DNA of 42,473 bases from Chara braunii (Eukaryota > Streptophyta > Charophyceae > Charales > Characeae): assembly GCA_003427395.1 (NCBI GenBank), contig BFEA01000093.1, positions 330,359 through 372,831 on the forward strand, given 5' to 3'. A program made the translations under genes and the position numbers. Positions 1-9,825 of this stretch are shown piece after piece (within the stretch, counting starts at the first letter, position 1; each line of letters opens with the position of its first letter). The notes under the pieces were generated by a model. It had not been told where the DNA came from. It saw only the letters and a list, made by a program, of their open reading frames with translations, and ran no database searches.

Positions 1-119
1 ANNAACGCTCGCCCGTTTAAAACGGTCGCCGTCAGGTGCATTGGGGACCTCAATGCTCCAGTCACTTCAGGCTACACCATCCGGTGCGCTGCCTGTAACT
101 CGGATTTTAGTTTAGATTT

Positions 120-256
120 TTTTTCCCCCCCCTTCTTATGTTAGCCAAAGCCAACAGTCACATCCTGACATGACTTTTCAGCCACTTCTCTCGAAATGCA
201 GGCTCGAGTTCGAATCCTTATGGATCTGACAATTGTTTTATTATTATTATTATTAT
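120..256 (+). repeat. tRNA-like B-box followed by TTA microsatellite tail
   Basis: A B-box-like segment (GAGTTCGAATCC near 204-215) is followed within 25 bases by a run of about seven TTA units (235-256). This arrangement is common at the 3' part of tRNA-derived SINEs. A box-A-like TAGCCAAAGCC lies near 141, but no cloverleaf can be folded around these boxes, so this is not a functional tRNA. A SINE fragment is the best guess. The rest of 1-280 shows nothing I recognise. Confidence 0.35.
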
Positions 257-312
257 TTAATTTTATTTACGAATTATGCACGTCATCCTTCTGTAGGCGC
301 CATGCTGATCTT

Positions 313-531
313 GGCGCGGCTGATTTCATCCGTGCGATCTCGAAGATTGCATGACTGAAATAGGCCGCGCCCAACTGCCTTAGCATAGTGGGCTGCTCCA
401 AAAGGAGCTTGCCCGGTAGCACGGCGGGTCAGGTTCGATCCCCATATCAGTGGGGTGATAGTCAAGTACCGGTACCTACTGGGCTAGCTCCTACCACACT
501 ATAGGTAGGAGCATCTCTTCTTTATGAAGAG
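313..531 (+). repeat. Hairpin-rich segment with tRNA-like A and B boxes (SINE-like)
   Basis: Several stable hairpins follow one another. The first is 313-371, with outer stem GGCGCGG/CCGCGCC, middle ATTTCA/TGAAAT and inner TGCGATCT/AGATTGCA around a CGA loop. The next are 390-414 (GGGC.GCTCC, AAAA loop, GGAGC..GCCC), 487-512 (nine perfect pairs, GCTCCTACC/GGTAGGAGC) and 515-531 (CTCTTC/GAAGAG). Box A-like TAGCATAGTGGG (381-392) and box B-like GGTTCGATCC (432-441) are correctly ordered about 50 bases apart, but the T-stem does not pair, so a working tRNA is unlikely. A tRNA-derived SINE or a structured RNA remnant are the alternatives. The dense folding is directly visible; its function is not. 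Confidence 0.45.
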
Positions 532-722
532 TTGTGCCCAACATGTCCCCTTTGCCATGTGGCTAGTGGCTCAGGAGTTCGAGCCCACAGCCAAGCCAGG
601 CTGCAAAATTTGAAGTCTGGCACTGGACCCACATTCAGCCTGGGCGCTCAGCCTTAACAGGACCTCACCTTGCACGGCTTAGCAGCCGCGCGTCCTTATT
701 TTAGGTAGAACATATAGAAAAT

Positions 723-770
723 TATATATATATATACATATATATACATATATATATATATATGTATATA
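723..770. repeat. TA-rich microsatellite
   Basis: Alternating TA with occasional C or G interruptions. A similar but shorter TA tract lies at about 2130-2158. The surrounding bases 540-835 contain one further B-box-like GGAGTTCGAGCCC near 566 but no supportable gene. Confidence 0.8.
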
Positions 771-834
771 TCACGACCGTACATCTGTGTGGCCTTACCA
801 AACATAGAGGACTGGTCACATTGTCGGTCCTTGC

Positions 835-1046
835 CGCCACTTCCAGATGCCACTGACGTCAGGTCTTAGGTTCAATAAGTTTTAGTCTCCCAGTCATAGG
901 TTGAGTTTGAATAAGCTTTCGGCAGATACCCCATCTCATCAAGTTATGAAACTCGGATAACCGTTTGCCAAGCCGGACATCGTCCGACATTTTAAAATAC
1001 CGTGCAGATACCCTTGTCAGGGTTTCTGCCCAGACAACGACGTCCC
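835..1046 (+). pseudogene. Gag-type N-terminal module, copy 1 (fragment)
   Basis: This stretch aligns base for base, with short indels, to the reverse complement of about 9175-9430. Shared blocks include AGTCATAGGT, TCTCATCAAGTT and CCCTTGTCARGG. In one frame both copies encode the motif YPCQG(F/I)CPD just before the point where copy 2 runs into its capsid-like gag. Copy 1 has no gag after the module: at 1047 a foldback-family half element begins, apparently an insertion that severed it. Only the module survives. No function can be assigned beyond membership of the same LTR-type retroelement family as 8300-9370. Confidence 0.5.
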
Positions 1047-1302
1047 CGTTGTCGAGCACATTGGTCCGACACCACTCAAGAGCAGGGCGGGACCCTCCCG
1101 GCCGCGTCGCGCAGGAGTTGGTTTTAATCCTTCGTCGTGAATATACATGGAGCTTCCGCAAGCCGCTCCGTCGAGTGCGTCAGCCATACCTTTCGCGAGC
1201 CCCTACGACAGGATAGAGCCTACGTGAGGCACGACCTACTTCCACCTTATGGGAGTTGTCACCTCCCTTCGGTGGGCGTATCCCCGCCGAGCTACCAGTC
1301 CA
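1047..1302 (-). mobile_element. Foldback-family half element (copy E)
   Basis: Read on the minus strand this is loop plus one arm of the foldback family seen at 14214-14759. It starts with the GTAGCTCGG..GGGATACGCCC loop segment, then CCTGTCGTAGGGG, the ACTCCTGCGYGAC block, and ends in GTGCTCGACAACG. Only one arm is present, as in the half copy at 9826-10127. It abuts the gag-like module ending at 1046, so it probably inserted into that older retroelement. No open frame is preserved. The family has no transposase in this window. Confidence 0.65.
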
Positions 1303-1521
1303 CAGTACGAAAACTAATCAGTTGCAATCGCAGAGGTGGACCAGCCGAGGGCGTTTCTCGTTCGCTGTAGCATAGGGGGTACGCGCGGTAATACACCTTT
1401 GTCGAACCCGCACGCGAACCGACGCACTGGGGAGGCTGAAGCCTCAAGCGTGGCTCATCGCCGGTCGACTAGGACGCATCCTACAGGCCACGCGCACACC
1501 ACTATAAAGAATATAAAAATA

Positions 1522-1562
1522 AAAACACACACACATACACACACGCATACATATACAGAACG
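1522..1562 (+). repeat. CA-rich microsatellite
   Basis: Interrupted (CA)n of about 40 bases. The flanks 1303-1520 and 1563-2660 contain only short open frames and a small inverted repeat around CCTTGAGGGT (1770-1820). I see no recognisable gene there. Confidence 0.7.
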
Positions 1563-2665
1563 ACACTAAACAAACAACACGACAACACTCCTAGTCCCTT
1601 AGTAACCATCCCATAACTTTTTGATGTGGAAATCTGCTAGGCGTCGCATGCAAGACTTAGTATAAAACTGCGCGTACGCAAGACTAACTCATATTGACTC
1701 GCAATGCAAACGGTCGCAATGATGGCGCACTATGTAGTCCCGTACTCATGCGACCCTCGTTAACCTTGAGGGTCACATTCGACACTCTTGTCGACTGACA
1801 CGCGCCTTGAGGGTTAATCTCTCGACGTTGGACAACCTCAAAGGGCGGTTGAGAACCACACCCTCTTCTGCACCCTACGGAGAGTGGGTGGTACACAGGT
1901 TCATACTTGTGGTGGCAATCGTCTCTTATGGCCCTGGAGACCAGCTCCACCATCTAGGACCTCGTGAGAAATCAAGGGGTTTGACTTTGACGGCTGCCAC
2001 AGACTACAACGTCCAACCATAGAAATTCTAAAAAACAAAGGATAAAAGGGGATCTCCCTTTTCTATCAAAAATACAATCTGCTTAACCCTTACGCACAGT
2101 CACAGTAGGCCGCACGAAACACTTAAGACATATATATTCACACATATATATATATATAGGGTTATTAATATAGGATGATCACTTCTCACAGTCACAGTGA
2201 GACTCCTCTCAACCATATATATTTGTATGTTCGCAGACAATCAAAACCAAAGTACGAAACCCCAAAACGTACCTGCAATCACATCAAAGATTCAACCAAA
2301 GTCCATGCACTATACGAGGTCAACTTCAACCATTCTTTGTGCTCACACCCCTTGCTTTAGCCACACAAACCTTAACCTTAGCGCACCATTCCAGCAATAA
2401 AATATTCAGTACCTTTGTTAAATGGCCATTCAATAAAGTCCAGGTAAAAACACAATGAAACAGATCAAACCACAGGGCTAAAGTCTTTAGGTTGAGTGAC
2501 AAGAGTGGATTGGAGTTGAATCGTAAACCGACGAATCGGCAACTGACCTGTTATCAGTAATAATAAAAGGTGATCCTCGTAGGATCAAGCTGAATCTAGT
2601 TCAAATCTTGAATCAATCGATCAAGAGGACCTGTAACACATGACAGGCCAATCCCCCAGGCTAAA

Positions 2666-2862
2666 TCTATACATCAATGGAGAATAATCTCCATGTCACG
2701 ATCTTGCTCAAAATCATTCTCTTTAACTGAGTCTAAGTCTACCTCTAAGCAAGTGCCAAAAGAAAGGTAGTCCCTGACAGAATCTCTTCTATACAGAGTG
2801 GATTTTTCAGAATTGTCACTGTCAAAAATATAATCTAACTCATCTAAACTAAAAAAATTTCG
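2666..2862 (-). CDS. Acidic short open frame, uncharacterised
   Basis: The minus frame is open for roughly 60 codons, beginning inside the adjacent tandem repeat. It encodes an Asp/Glu/Ser-rich stretch containing LDELDYIFDSDNSEKS and ends at a TGA near 2666. There is no ATG at the natural start and no recognised domain. It may be a terminal exon, a retroelement remnant or chance. The composition is protein-like but the length alone is not significant. Confidence 0.2.
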
Positions 2863-3420
2863 ACAGCGCTTCCCCCAAGAGAAATGCCCTTTTTAAATTT
2901 ATAATAACTCAAATATGAAACAAAAACAATCTCTGACTCTGGAAAGTCAAAATTTATCTTACTCCCTGAATTAGTAAAAATTTGGGCAGCACTTCCTTTA
3001 GAAAGGAAGGTTTTCCAGATTTATACTAAGTCAGATATGAACCCAGAACAAACCTGAGTTCAATTAAGACAAAAAGTTTTACCAACTTCTTAGATTTTTA
3101 AAAATTTTGGCAGCCCTTCCCGTAGGGAAAGTGCTATTTCAAGATTTATACAAATCTAAGTTCAAAATCTAAAATGACTTTGACCTTTCAAGGTCCAGTT
3201 TTGTTTAACTCACTGAATTAACAATAATTTGGGCGGCGCCCCCTTTAGAAATGGAGACTCTCCAGATTTTTACAAAGTCATAAAAGTCAGACAAGTTGAA
3301 CTTTTGAAAGACAAAATCTGACTAACTTCTTGGTTTTGTAAAAATTTCGGCAACGCTTCCCATAAAGAAAATGACTTACCAAAATTTATACAAGACCAAG
3401 TATAATAAATGATCCCAGAA
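2850..3420 (-). repeat. Degenerate tandem array, five units of about 122 bp
   Basis: The landmark AATTT(C/G)GGCAGCGCTTCCC recurs at about 2856, 2979, 3102, 3226 and 3343, giving spacings of 123, 123, 124 and 117. Each unit continues with a purine-rich block and then a variant of AGATTTATACAAGTC. Units are well diverged, so the array is old. The period is not a multiple of three and no frame runs through it. Bases 3420-3690 beyond the array show nothing recognisable. Confidence 0.75.
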
Positions 3421-3692
3421 AATGCAAAAATCGACCTAAGTAAAAATAAACTTAGCCCAAAAAATGAAAGAATTGAAACTAACTCCTATGGTTCTAGCAC
3501 GTGGCGAGCGTCTAAAGCAACTACCTATCCAACTGAAACTCAGACCAAGTAGTAATCTCACTCAGTTACATGCAAGGTCAAACCACAAGGAGTAGGTACT
3601 CTCACCATCCCAAGTCAAAATCCTCATAGATAGTTCATGAATCTTTCAGATGATTTAACCCTTATACCCAACTTACATATGGCGTAGTGTTA

Positions 3693-4312
3693 GACCATTC
3701 AGCTCAGAAACAACGTCTAACATGCCTTTAAGATATACACGAACAGGTTGCACAAGTACTTCTCTCTTCTTTGGGCATTTGACTAGACCATTCGGCTTGG
3801 AAACAATGCCTAACCACCCTGAACTGTTTAATATCCAAAATTTAATAACTTTCTGACTTTATTCTCAAAACAAAATGCAAAAATGGTCAGGGGACTGAAC
3901 CATTCGGCTTGGAAACAATGTTCAGCTTGCCCAGACTATTTCCAATTATACTCTATAATTTCTCCTTCTCTTCTTGGTGATATGGCTTAGCGCTGGACCA
4001 TTCGGTTTGGAAACAATGCCCAACTGCAAGTTCACATGCAAATATAAGTAAAGTACTTTCTTTTATACTGAGTTTATACTTTTGTGCATGGTTTTCATGC
4101 TAAACCATTCAACCTAGAAACAATGCTTATCCTTAGACCAAAATTCTCCCTCAGAATAAAACAAGAAAAAACCCTTCACATCAGGCAGCCCTCAGAAAAT
4201 AAACATAGCAACTAGGCCATTCAGCTTAGAAACAATGCCCGACCCTTCAAAAAACAGCCAAATAAACACAGCCCCGAGCCATTTAGCTTAGAAACAATGC
4301 CCAGTCTTTGGT
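3693..4312. repeat. Seven dispersed 25-30 bp repeats at roughly 100-bp spacing
   Basis: Variants of CCATTCGGCTTGGAAACAAT followed by GCCYAAC start at about 3695, 3788, 3900, 3998, 4105, 4217 and 4279. The intervening spacers (about 60-110 bp) do not resemble each other. The motif is partly dyad-symmetric (CATT...AATG). It looks superficially like a CRISPR array, but spacing is irregular, repeats are degenerate and the context is eukaryotic. It is better described as an old interspersed tandem array, perhaps inside a retroelement. No gene follows in 4310-5000, which holds only a short (CA)n near 4414. Confidence 0.75.
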
Positions 4313-5001
4313 TGAACCAGTCAAACGCATGCAGTTTGCCTTCCTCCCACCTTCCCCCAGTTCAACCCCTTTGTCTGCTTTCAATCAAAGTAAAAATAAA
4401 ACTTAAGCTTCACACACACACATTCTTTCCTTTCAGTTTGATTGAATCCTCAAAGAAAGCAAAATCATAGGGACAATTTCATGCATACATCAGTCAAACT
4501 ACAGAGACATAGTCAAACATGGGTATAGTAGGGTCATACAGATAGGGAAAGATATACCTGTCAGTTCCCTGCCTCCAGAACCTCGCCTAGGTTCCGGCAG
4601 AGCTCCCGCAATCGGTGGGTGGACTCCCTACAGAGTCTTGCTGCGGTCCTACGGGAAGGAGATAGATTTGAGACTCTCAGATCCAAGGGAGGTCCGCTCA
4701 GACTCGCGAGAGAAGGCCTTGTTGCCTTGATGCGCCTAAGGGTCCCGCAATGGCGGCCAGCATAACAGCTTGGTCAACTTCCGAAGTCAAACTGTCGAAA
4801 TACCGACCCTCTGGCACCCTCCCGGATCACAACGCTAACCCTTTTTACAAGCTTGACAAAACTCATCTTGCCCCTGTAGGTCAACTCCAACGGCGAAGTA
4901 CGACACACCCCACTGTGCTTTACAAATAGTGATACAAGACGTCTTGGTAGCCACACATGCATCAACTTAAACTGCTGTGCCAACAATGCGCATGAACTCT
5001 C

Positions 5002-5626
5002 GTGTCTGCGCCATGCATAGCAAGACACGACATTGGCAACTGTAGGCCTATTGTGTCAAACTTCGCACAAAAGCACAACCGCCGCAAGCATCAGACACGC
5101 AATGTCAAACATACACCCGTCACGATGGAGCGCAATGATCACCTCCGGTCTACAGTCCATTCAAGTTGTGAGGTATCAGTGCCCCAAACACTTCCCTCCC
5201 CTGTTAATAGGCCGAATGAGCCAAAATCATATACCGTGTTCCCAACCAGATCACCAACTGCAGATAGCATTCTCCATGGCTCGGAAACCGCCCACCTATT
5301 CGCTTGTCCGCAAAACAGCCTGTTCGACCACAGTCCGCCCACTCATTTTTTTCTTCAAACGACTCCCCGCAGTTGCTGCATTACTAATCATCGAGGTAAG
5401 TGTTTCCCTTGCTCCCTCTTGCAGACACCTCTACTTTATGCCGCTAATCCGTATCCCTTGCCTTCTTCCTCCCTCTTTCGTGCCCGCAACTATCCCCGTT
5501 TCTCAGACACATCTGACTATCTGTTGTATCGGGTTTGTTCAGCCTCTGCGGATCAAGCTTCCCACGCGGGAGAAGAAGGACTGGGATCATGACCGAAGGA
5601 ACGGGGACAGCGACCCCGACAAATAA
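5002..5626 (+). CDS. Two overlapping uncharacterised open frames
   Basis: Two plus-strand frames overlap almost completely, 5002-5592 (196 codons) and 5033-5626 (197 codons). At most one can be real. Neither shows a recognisable domain. The region is C- and A-rich with few stops, which may explain both. A good 5' splice site (GAG then GTAAGTG) occurs near 5395 and an acceptor-like CTTGCAG near 5426, only about 30 bases apart, too close for a normal intron. Most likely non-coding or part of an unrecognised element. Confidence 0.2.
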
Positions 5627-5760
5627 CAGTGAAAAAGAGTGGGCGTACAGCTCGGATGCCTGAAGACATACGAAACGAGGGTGGATCTTTCCCTAAACTA
5701 CGGGCAGATTCACTTTACTCTTACATAACAACTAACTGCCCCCCCTCACCTTGCTCGACT

Positions 5761-6024
5761 TCAATACGAATCGAGCAGGAAATCGTCTTTCTCATCTCTA
5801 CTATAGCCCCTCCGACCATCGTCTCTTGCGATGCTTCTTTCTACTAACTCACCATCTACTAACCCACTATCAAAACTAATGTCGGATTCGGAATCGCCCG
5901 ATGCCAATACCCCTTCTATGAATCCCCCTGTGCTTGATTTTGATAAGAAATGAGTAAGTTGCGTTTTCTTCTTTCGCCATATCCACTTCTCCTCCGACAC
6001 TCTCGCGCAGCTCTGTCCTTCCAT
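5761..6024 (-). CDS. Acidic hypothetical open frame
   Basis: An 87-codon minus-strand frame whose second half is rich in Ser, Asp and Glu (for example SGDSESDISFDSGLVDGE). No domain is recognised. A short stem TGCTCGA/TCGAGCA at 5755-5777 overlaps its end, and a diverged copy of that stem occurs at about 6274-6302, suggesting local duplication. Bases 6030-6900 are C-rich with several short frames that I could not interpret. Confidence 0.2.
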   Translation of the reverse strand: MEGQSCARVSEEKWIWRKKKTQLTHFLSKSSTGGFIEGVLASGDSESDISFDSGLVDGELVERSIARDDGRRGYSRDEKDDFLLDSY

Positions 6025-6918
6025 ACCGACCGATTCCCTATCCTATTGCAGATTCCGATCGCGCGATTCGATCCGCCCGCCGTCAAACCCTCCGGAAAGC
6101 ATTTTGAATGACCGAAATTGGTCGAGAAACGACCGAACCACACAACCTTTTATCCAAACTTTCTTCCTCGACACCATCTTTCTTCCTTACTCCCCTACTC
6201 TACTAGCTAAATGCTAATTCTAACTACGAATTCATATTCGCCCTCGCCTAAAACCCCTATCTCGACTCTTACCTTGCTTGATTCCATTAAGAATCGAGCA
6301 CCTTGCTCATATCAGGCTGCGCTCAACCTTCCCTTTGCCTACGCCATCTTCGTCTTCGTTTGCATGCACCCGGCACCGCTCCATGTCCGGGTTCATTTCC
6401 CTTTTTTTCTTCCTGGGCCCGACAGCATCTGATGCCGGCCGGTATGCCTGTCCGCTCCCCTGTCGGCCTCGCCCGCTATCTCGCTACTTCACTTCAACGC
6501 CCCTCACTCCTCCTTTCTGATCCTCAATGCCCCCCTCCTCCGAAAAGTACCCGGGCGACGATCCGGGCAGGTTCAGTTGTTCCCCCCTTGCTGCCCCTCC
6601 CTAGTGCCCGTCTCTGCGGCACTGTTGCTCCGTCCGCCGTCGCAGAGCGTTGCCCGGTCAGCCTCGTTGCATCTGCCTAGCGCCCGCCACCTACTGCGCT
6701 ATCTACTCGTTGGTCCTATCCTGCGTTGTGTTACTGTTTCCTCCCGCTGCTGCCTAACGCTGCCTGGCCAGACCCACCCCCTGTTACTCAGAGGTATGCC
6801 ATTGGTGTCTCCCCTCGGGCGGCATTAAGCCAGGACCGCCAGAGCTCGTAGGGAAAAGGGACCGAAAGGGGATGGGGAATAGTGACTGGCCCATCGAAAA
6901 AGCTCGGTCACAATTCCC

Positions 6919-7242
6919 TCATGTTCCCTCGTCGGAGGCTTGAGCACGGGTGTGGCTGCTACGCCCCCCCCCGGTAATACTGTAAGGGGGTAACTTCGGC
7001 GCAGTTACGACAACAGTTTGCATTCGAAATTCAGGCAAACCTGCGAATACCACATACCCCCACGTGACCTCACCGGGCCTGAAACTTAGGCCATCTACAC
7101 TCGGCATCACCGACCCTTTCGACTTACGTGCAATTACAAACTCAAGCCCCGACCGCGCTGTAGCTTTCCCTGCTATGGCGTAATAGCGGACTTTCGCCAG
7201 TAACCTGAACCCGCGGACCCGTCGGACGAGGCGCGCCCTCAA
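6919..7242 (-). CDS. Hypothetical open frame, 107 codons
   Basis: A basic N-terminal half is followed by a hydrophobic stretch (TWGYVVFAGLPEF...VVVTAP). The minus frame is open for the full length. I recognise no family. It precedes, in the opposite sense, the 44-bp tandem array. It could be a degraded retroelement segment. No promoter or splice evidence was found. Confidence 0.2.
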   Translation of the reverse strand: MRARLVRRVRGFRLLAKVRYYAIAGKATARSGLEFVIARKSKGSVMPSVDGLSFRPGEVTWGYVVFAGLPEFRMQTVVVTAPKLPPYSITGGGRSSHTRAQASDEGT

Positions 7243-7386
7243 GGTCCCTGACTGCCGTGACGACCATTAAGTCCGGCGTCACGCCTAAATTTTATCCATA
7301 TCTTGCCATATGCCCACGATATTGATCCGTAGGTACTCTCAGTGTCGCCTCAAGCAACATTTTCCTCTAAAAGGTCTGACAAATTT

Positions 7387-8075
7387 CATACATTCGGATT
7401 TAAGCCGAGAAATGGAAATATGTCATATCTAAATATCATACATCTTATTAGCTTAGGGAATGAGAATCCAATATGAGAATTATACATCCGGTCGAAACAG
7501 GGAAATAAACATTTAAATTGAATTTTGTACATCTAAGCATCACCAGTAAATGAAAGGTTGTGTACCATACATCCGACTTTAGCTAGGAAATGGAACCCCC
7601 CCCTGAAATTCATACATCCAAATCAAACTGGACAATAGATACATAGGTCGGACACCATACATCAAATTCAAGTCAGGGAATGAACAACCTAAGCGTGCAC
7701 CATACGTCTGACTTATGTCGAGAAATGATAAATATACCTGAAATCCATATATCTAGTTAAGCTGGGAAATAAATACTTAGGCTATATCATACATTCAACT
7801 CAAACCAAGGAATGAACAACTCAAGTGTACACCATACATCCGACCTTTGTTGAGAAATGTGAGTTTAACATGAAATCCATACATCCAGATAAACTGGGAA
7901 ATAGATACATAGGCCCTACCATACATTCAACTCCAGTCTGGGAATGGATAACTCAAGTGCATCATACATCCATGCTTACCTAGGGAATGACTGCACACCT
8001 TTGCGCCATACATCCAATCATGACTGAGAAATAAGCATCTGTCTGTTATACATCCAGTCAATGTTTGAGGAATGA
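7387..8075. repeat. Regular 44-bp tandem array, about 16 units
   Basis: A 26-27 bp motif of the form CATACATCCRACT..., ending in RGGAAATG or GRGAATG, starts at about 7387, 7438, 7482, 7527, 7566, 7611, 7655, 7702, 7746, 7789, 7833, 7879, 7920, 7963, 8007 and 8047. Spacing is mostly 43-47 bases. A three-unit higher-order period near 132 bp is visible because spacer types alternate (units at 7655, 7789 and 7920 resemble each other). The first unit is an imperfect dyad, CATTCGG...CCGAGAAATG. No frame runs through the array. It lies just 3' of the decayed gag on the minus strand. Confidence 0.85.
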
Positions 8076-8299
8076 CAACTCGAAAGAGAAGATGCTGCCA
8101 GAGATAACAACAAATTTCCAAAATCAAACATTGAATACCATTTTCTTCCAACAAGCAATGACTCACTTATAAATTTGTCAAAACAACCTCTCCTTGCTTC
8201 TCGCTTGGATGAGTCTTGCTAATTACTTTTTCACACCATTGCTCTGTTGAGATGAACAATAGTGTGGGTGTGTCCTATCAAACCATAAGAGTGACACCT

Positions 8300-9172
8300 C
8301 ACTTTCTTTCACCAATTCCCTGCTCGCTGAGCGCGACGATGGTCAGGATTACCATTGGGCACATACTGAATATTAGCGACTTTCAGTACATCCCGGGGCC
8401 TAGGTTGAACCTCCTCTCGTCTATGCCTTATATTTATAACCGAAGAGTCTACAGTACCGTTTCGCCTCTTATCATTACATTCCTTCGATAACCCGATAAT
8501 AGTTGTCGTCTCGAAATTTTTTTCTCTCATGATTTTCAAAGACTCTTCAACCTCATAAAATTATTTCAAAATATGCTCATCACATTTATCTATACTGCTA
8601 TTAGAGACTAATTGCTGACGCATGTTTTTCAGATCCAGATGGAGAACCTGATCAAAACCATCGTTCAATGCATTCTCGAGGATCTTCTGTCAAACAAACG
8701 AAGATCTTACACCTTTCAATAAGACCCGTATTTCTACCTCATAAAAGTTCGCAAGAAACATCCTATTCTTATCCATTTCTGAGAGGTTCGAAACCAAACG
8801 GACTACTCGCTCAAACACAGAAAGGAACTTCCCGAACGTAGCTTATTTGTCATGACAAACATTCCAGAGGTCATCACGAGTCAGAGCTTTGTTCCCGAGC
8901 TGAAATATGTCGAACATCGTTTGATCGAAATAATTCTAACTTCTGGCTTCTGAAACTAGCCTCGCTACCTCACGACGAATGTCTATATGCATCCATGACA
9001 TCACTCTTTTCAACATAATTGTCTGTTCATCTCATTTGTGAGCAGCAACTAATTGTTCAAATGTTGAAAGAAATTTCACAACATTGTCTCCACTAAAAAT
9101 TGAGACATCGATCTTTGGAGCAGTTGTCACATGTTCGATCTTCTCTCCGAGTGTTTCAACCAACTTCTCCAT
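8300..9172 (-). pseudogene. gag: Decayed LTR-retrotransposon gag (capsid-like)
   Basis: From an ATG at 9172 the minus frame reads through a capsid-like region. It contains KIDVSIFSGDNVVKFLSTFE, then a helical segment with DIRREVARLVSEA, and ends with a basic tail near 8309 (YVPNGNPDHRRAQRAG). The motif F-S-G-(D/E)-N-V..FL..FE is typical of Ty3-type gag N-terminal capsid. About five in-frame stops (TGA, TAG, TAA, TGA, TAA) interrupt it, so it is dead. No protease, reverse transcriptase or integrase follows; instead the 44-bp array begins. Upstream, 9175-9430 carries the YPCQGICPD module shared with 835-1046. No LTRs were identified. Confidence 0.6.
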
Positions 9173-9174
9173 TT

Positions 9175-9430
9175 TGTCCCAAGGACCGCTGTCGGGGCAA
9201 ATACCTTGACAAGGGTATTTGTCGGGGATTGTAAACGTCGGATGTTGTCCGACTCTTTCGTTGGATTAAAAAACTTGATGAGACTGGCATTAGCCAAAAG
9301 TATATTTAGACATGACCTATGACTGAAGGACTAAAAGTTTTTGAGTTTTAGTCCGGACGCTTGTGGCATCCGAGAGTAATGGCAGTAACCGAAAATGCGG
9401 CTGTATTTATGTTATTGTTGAAAACCAACT
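9175..9430 (-). pseudogene. Gag-type N-terminal module, copy 2
   Basis: Homologous to 835-1046 in the opposite orientation and contiguous with the gag frame starting at 9172. It contains three perfect or near-perfect hairpins: CAAATACC/GGGTATTTG, GTCGGA/TCCGAC and GGACTAAAA/TTTTAGTCC. The second is partly preserved with paired changes in copy 1. In frame it encodes YPCQGICPD upstream of the gag methionine. It could be the true gag N-terminus or a structured leader. Bases 9431-9780 contain nothing recognised. Confidence 0.45.
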
Positions 9431-9825
9431 ACTTGTTGGCGGCTGTATGAGTTTTGTGGAATTCGACCCGGGGTGGTCGAGTTTTATTTTGATCTTGTGT
9501 ATCTAATGATGATTTTGATTCTTTCGATTATCATTGCAGATGGGATATATATTCCTATCGACTAAGTATAGTTCCTTTTAGTATAACTATGTGTGATTGC
9601 TATAACTTTTTTTTTTCTAGTGTTGAAAGGGGCTAAGGCTTCACGCTTGGTTGAGACCATCCTTGTCGATCTGCATACGCTTCGTACTTAGGAGATCAGT
9701 GCCCTAAGGAACGAACAACGTTCGAGTCCAATAGGCGTTTTAATCGCGCGTACCTATACTACAGCGAGCGAGCAAACACCCTCGGTTGACCCACCTTTGC
9801 AACAACATGTAAAAGCTTTCGCATG

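Noticed and set aside
381-441. Possible functional tRNA gene
   Set aside because: A and B boxes are present, but the T-stem and acceptor stem do not pair, so no cloverleaf forms. A SINE-like remnant is more likely.
900-965. Hammerhead-ribozyme-like core on the minus strand (TGATGAG followed by CGAAAG), also approximated at 9280-9310
   Set aside because: The essential CUGAUGA reads UUGAUGA, stem II pairs poorly, the second copy lacks GAAA, and no stem III with a cleavage triplet or stem I partner was found.
3693-4312. CRISPR array
   Set aside because: Repeats are degenerate, spacing is irregular (62-112 bp), there are no cas genes, and the DNA is eukaryotic.
5395-5426. Intron with GTAAGTG donor and CTTGCAG acceptor
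   Set aside because: At about 30 bases it is too short for a normal spliceosomal intron, and no coding frame is clearly continued across it.
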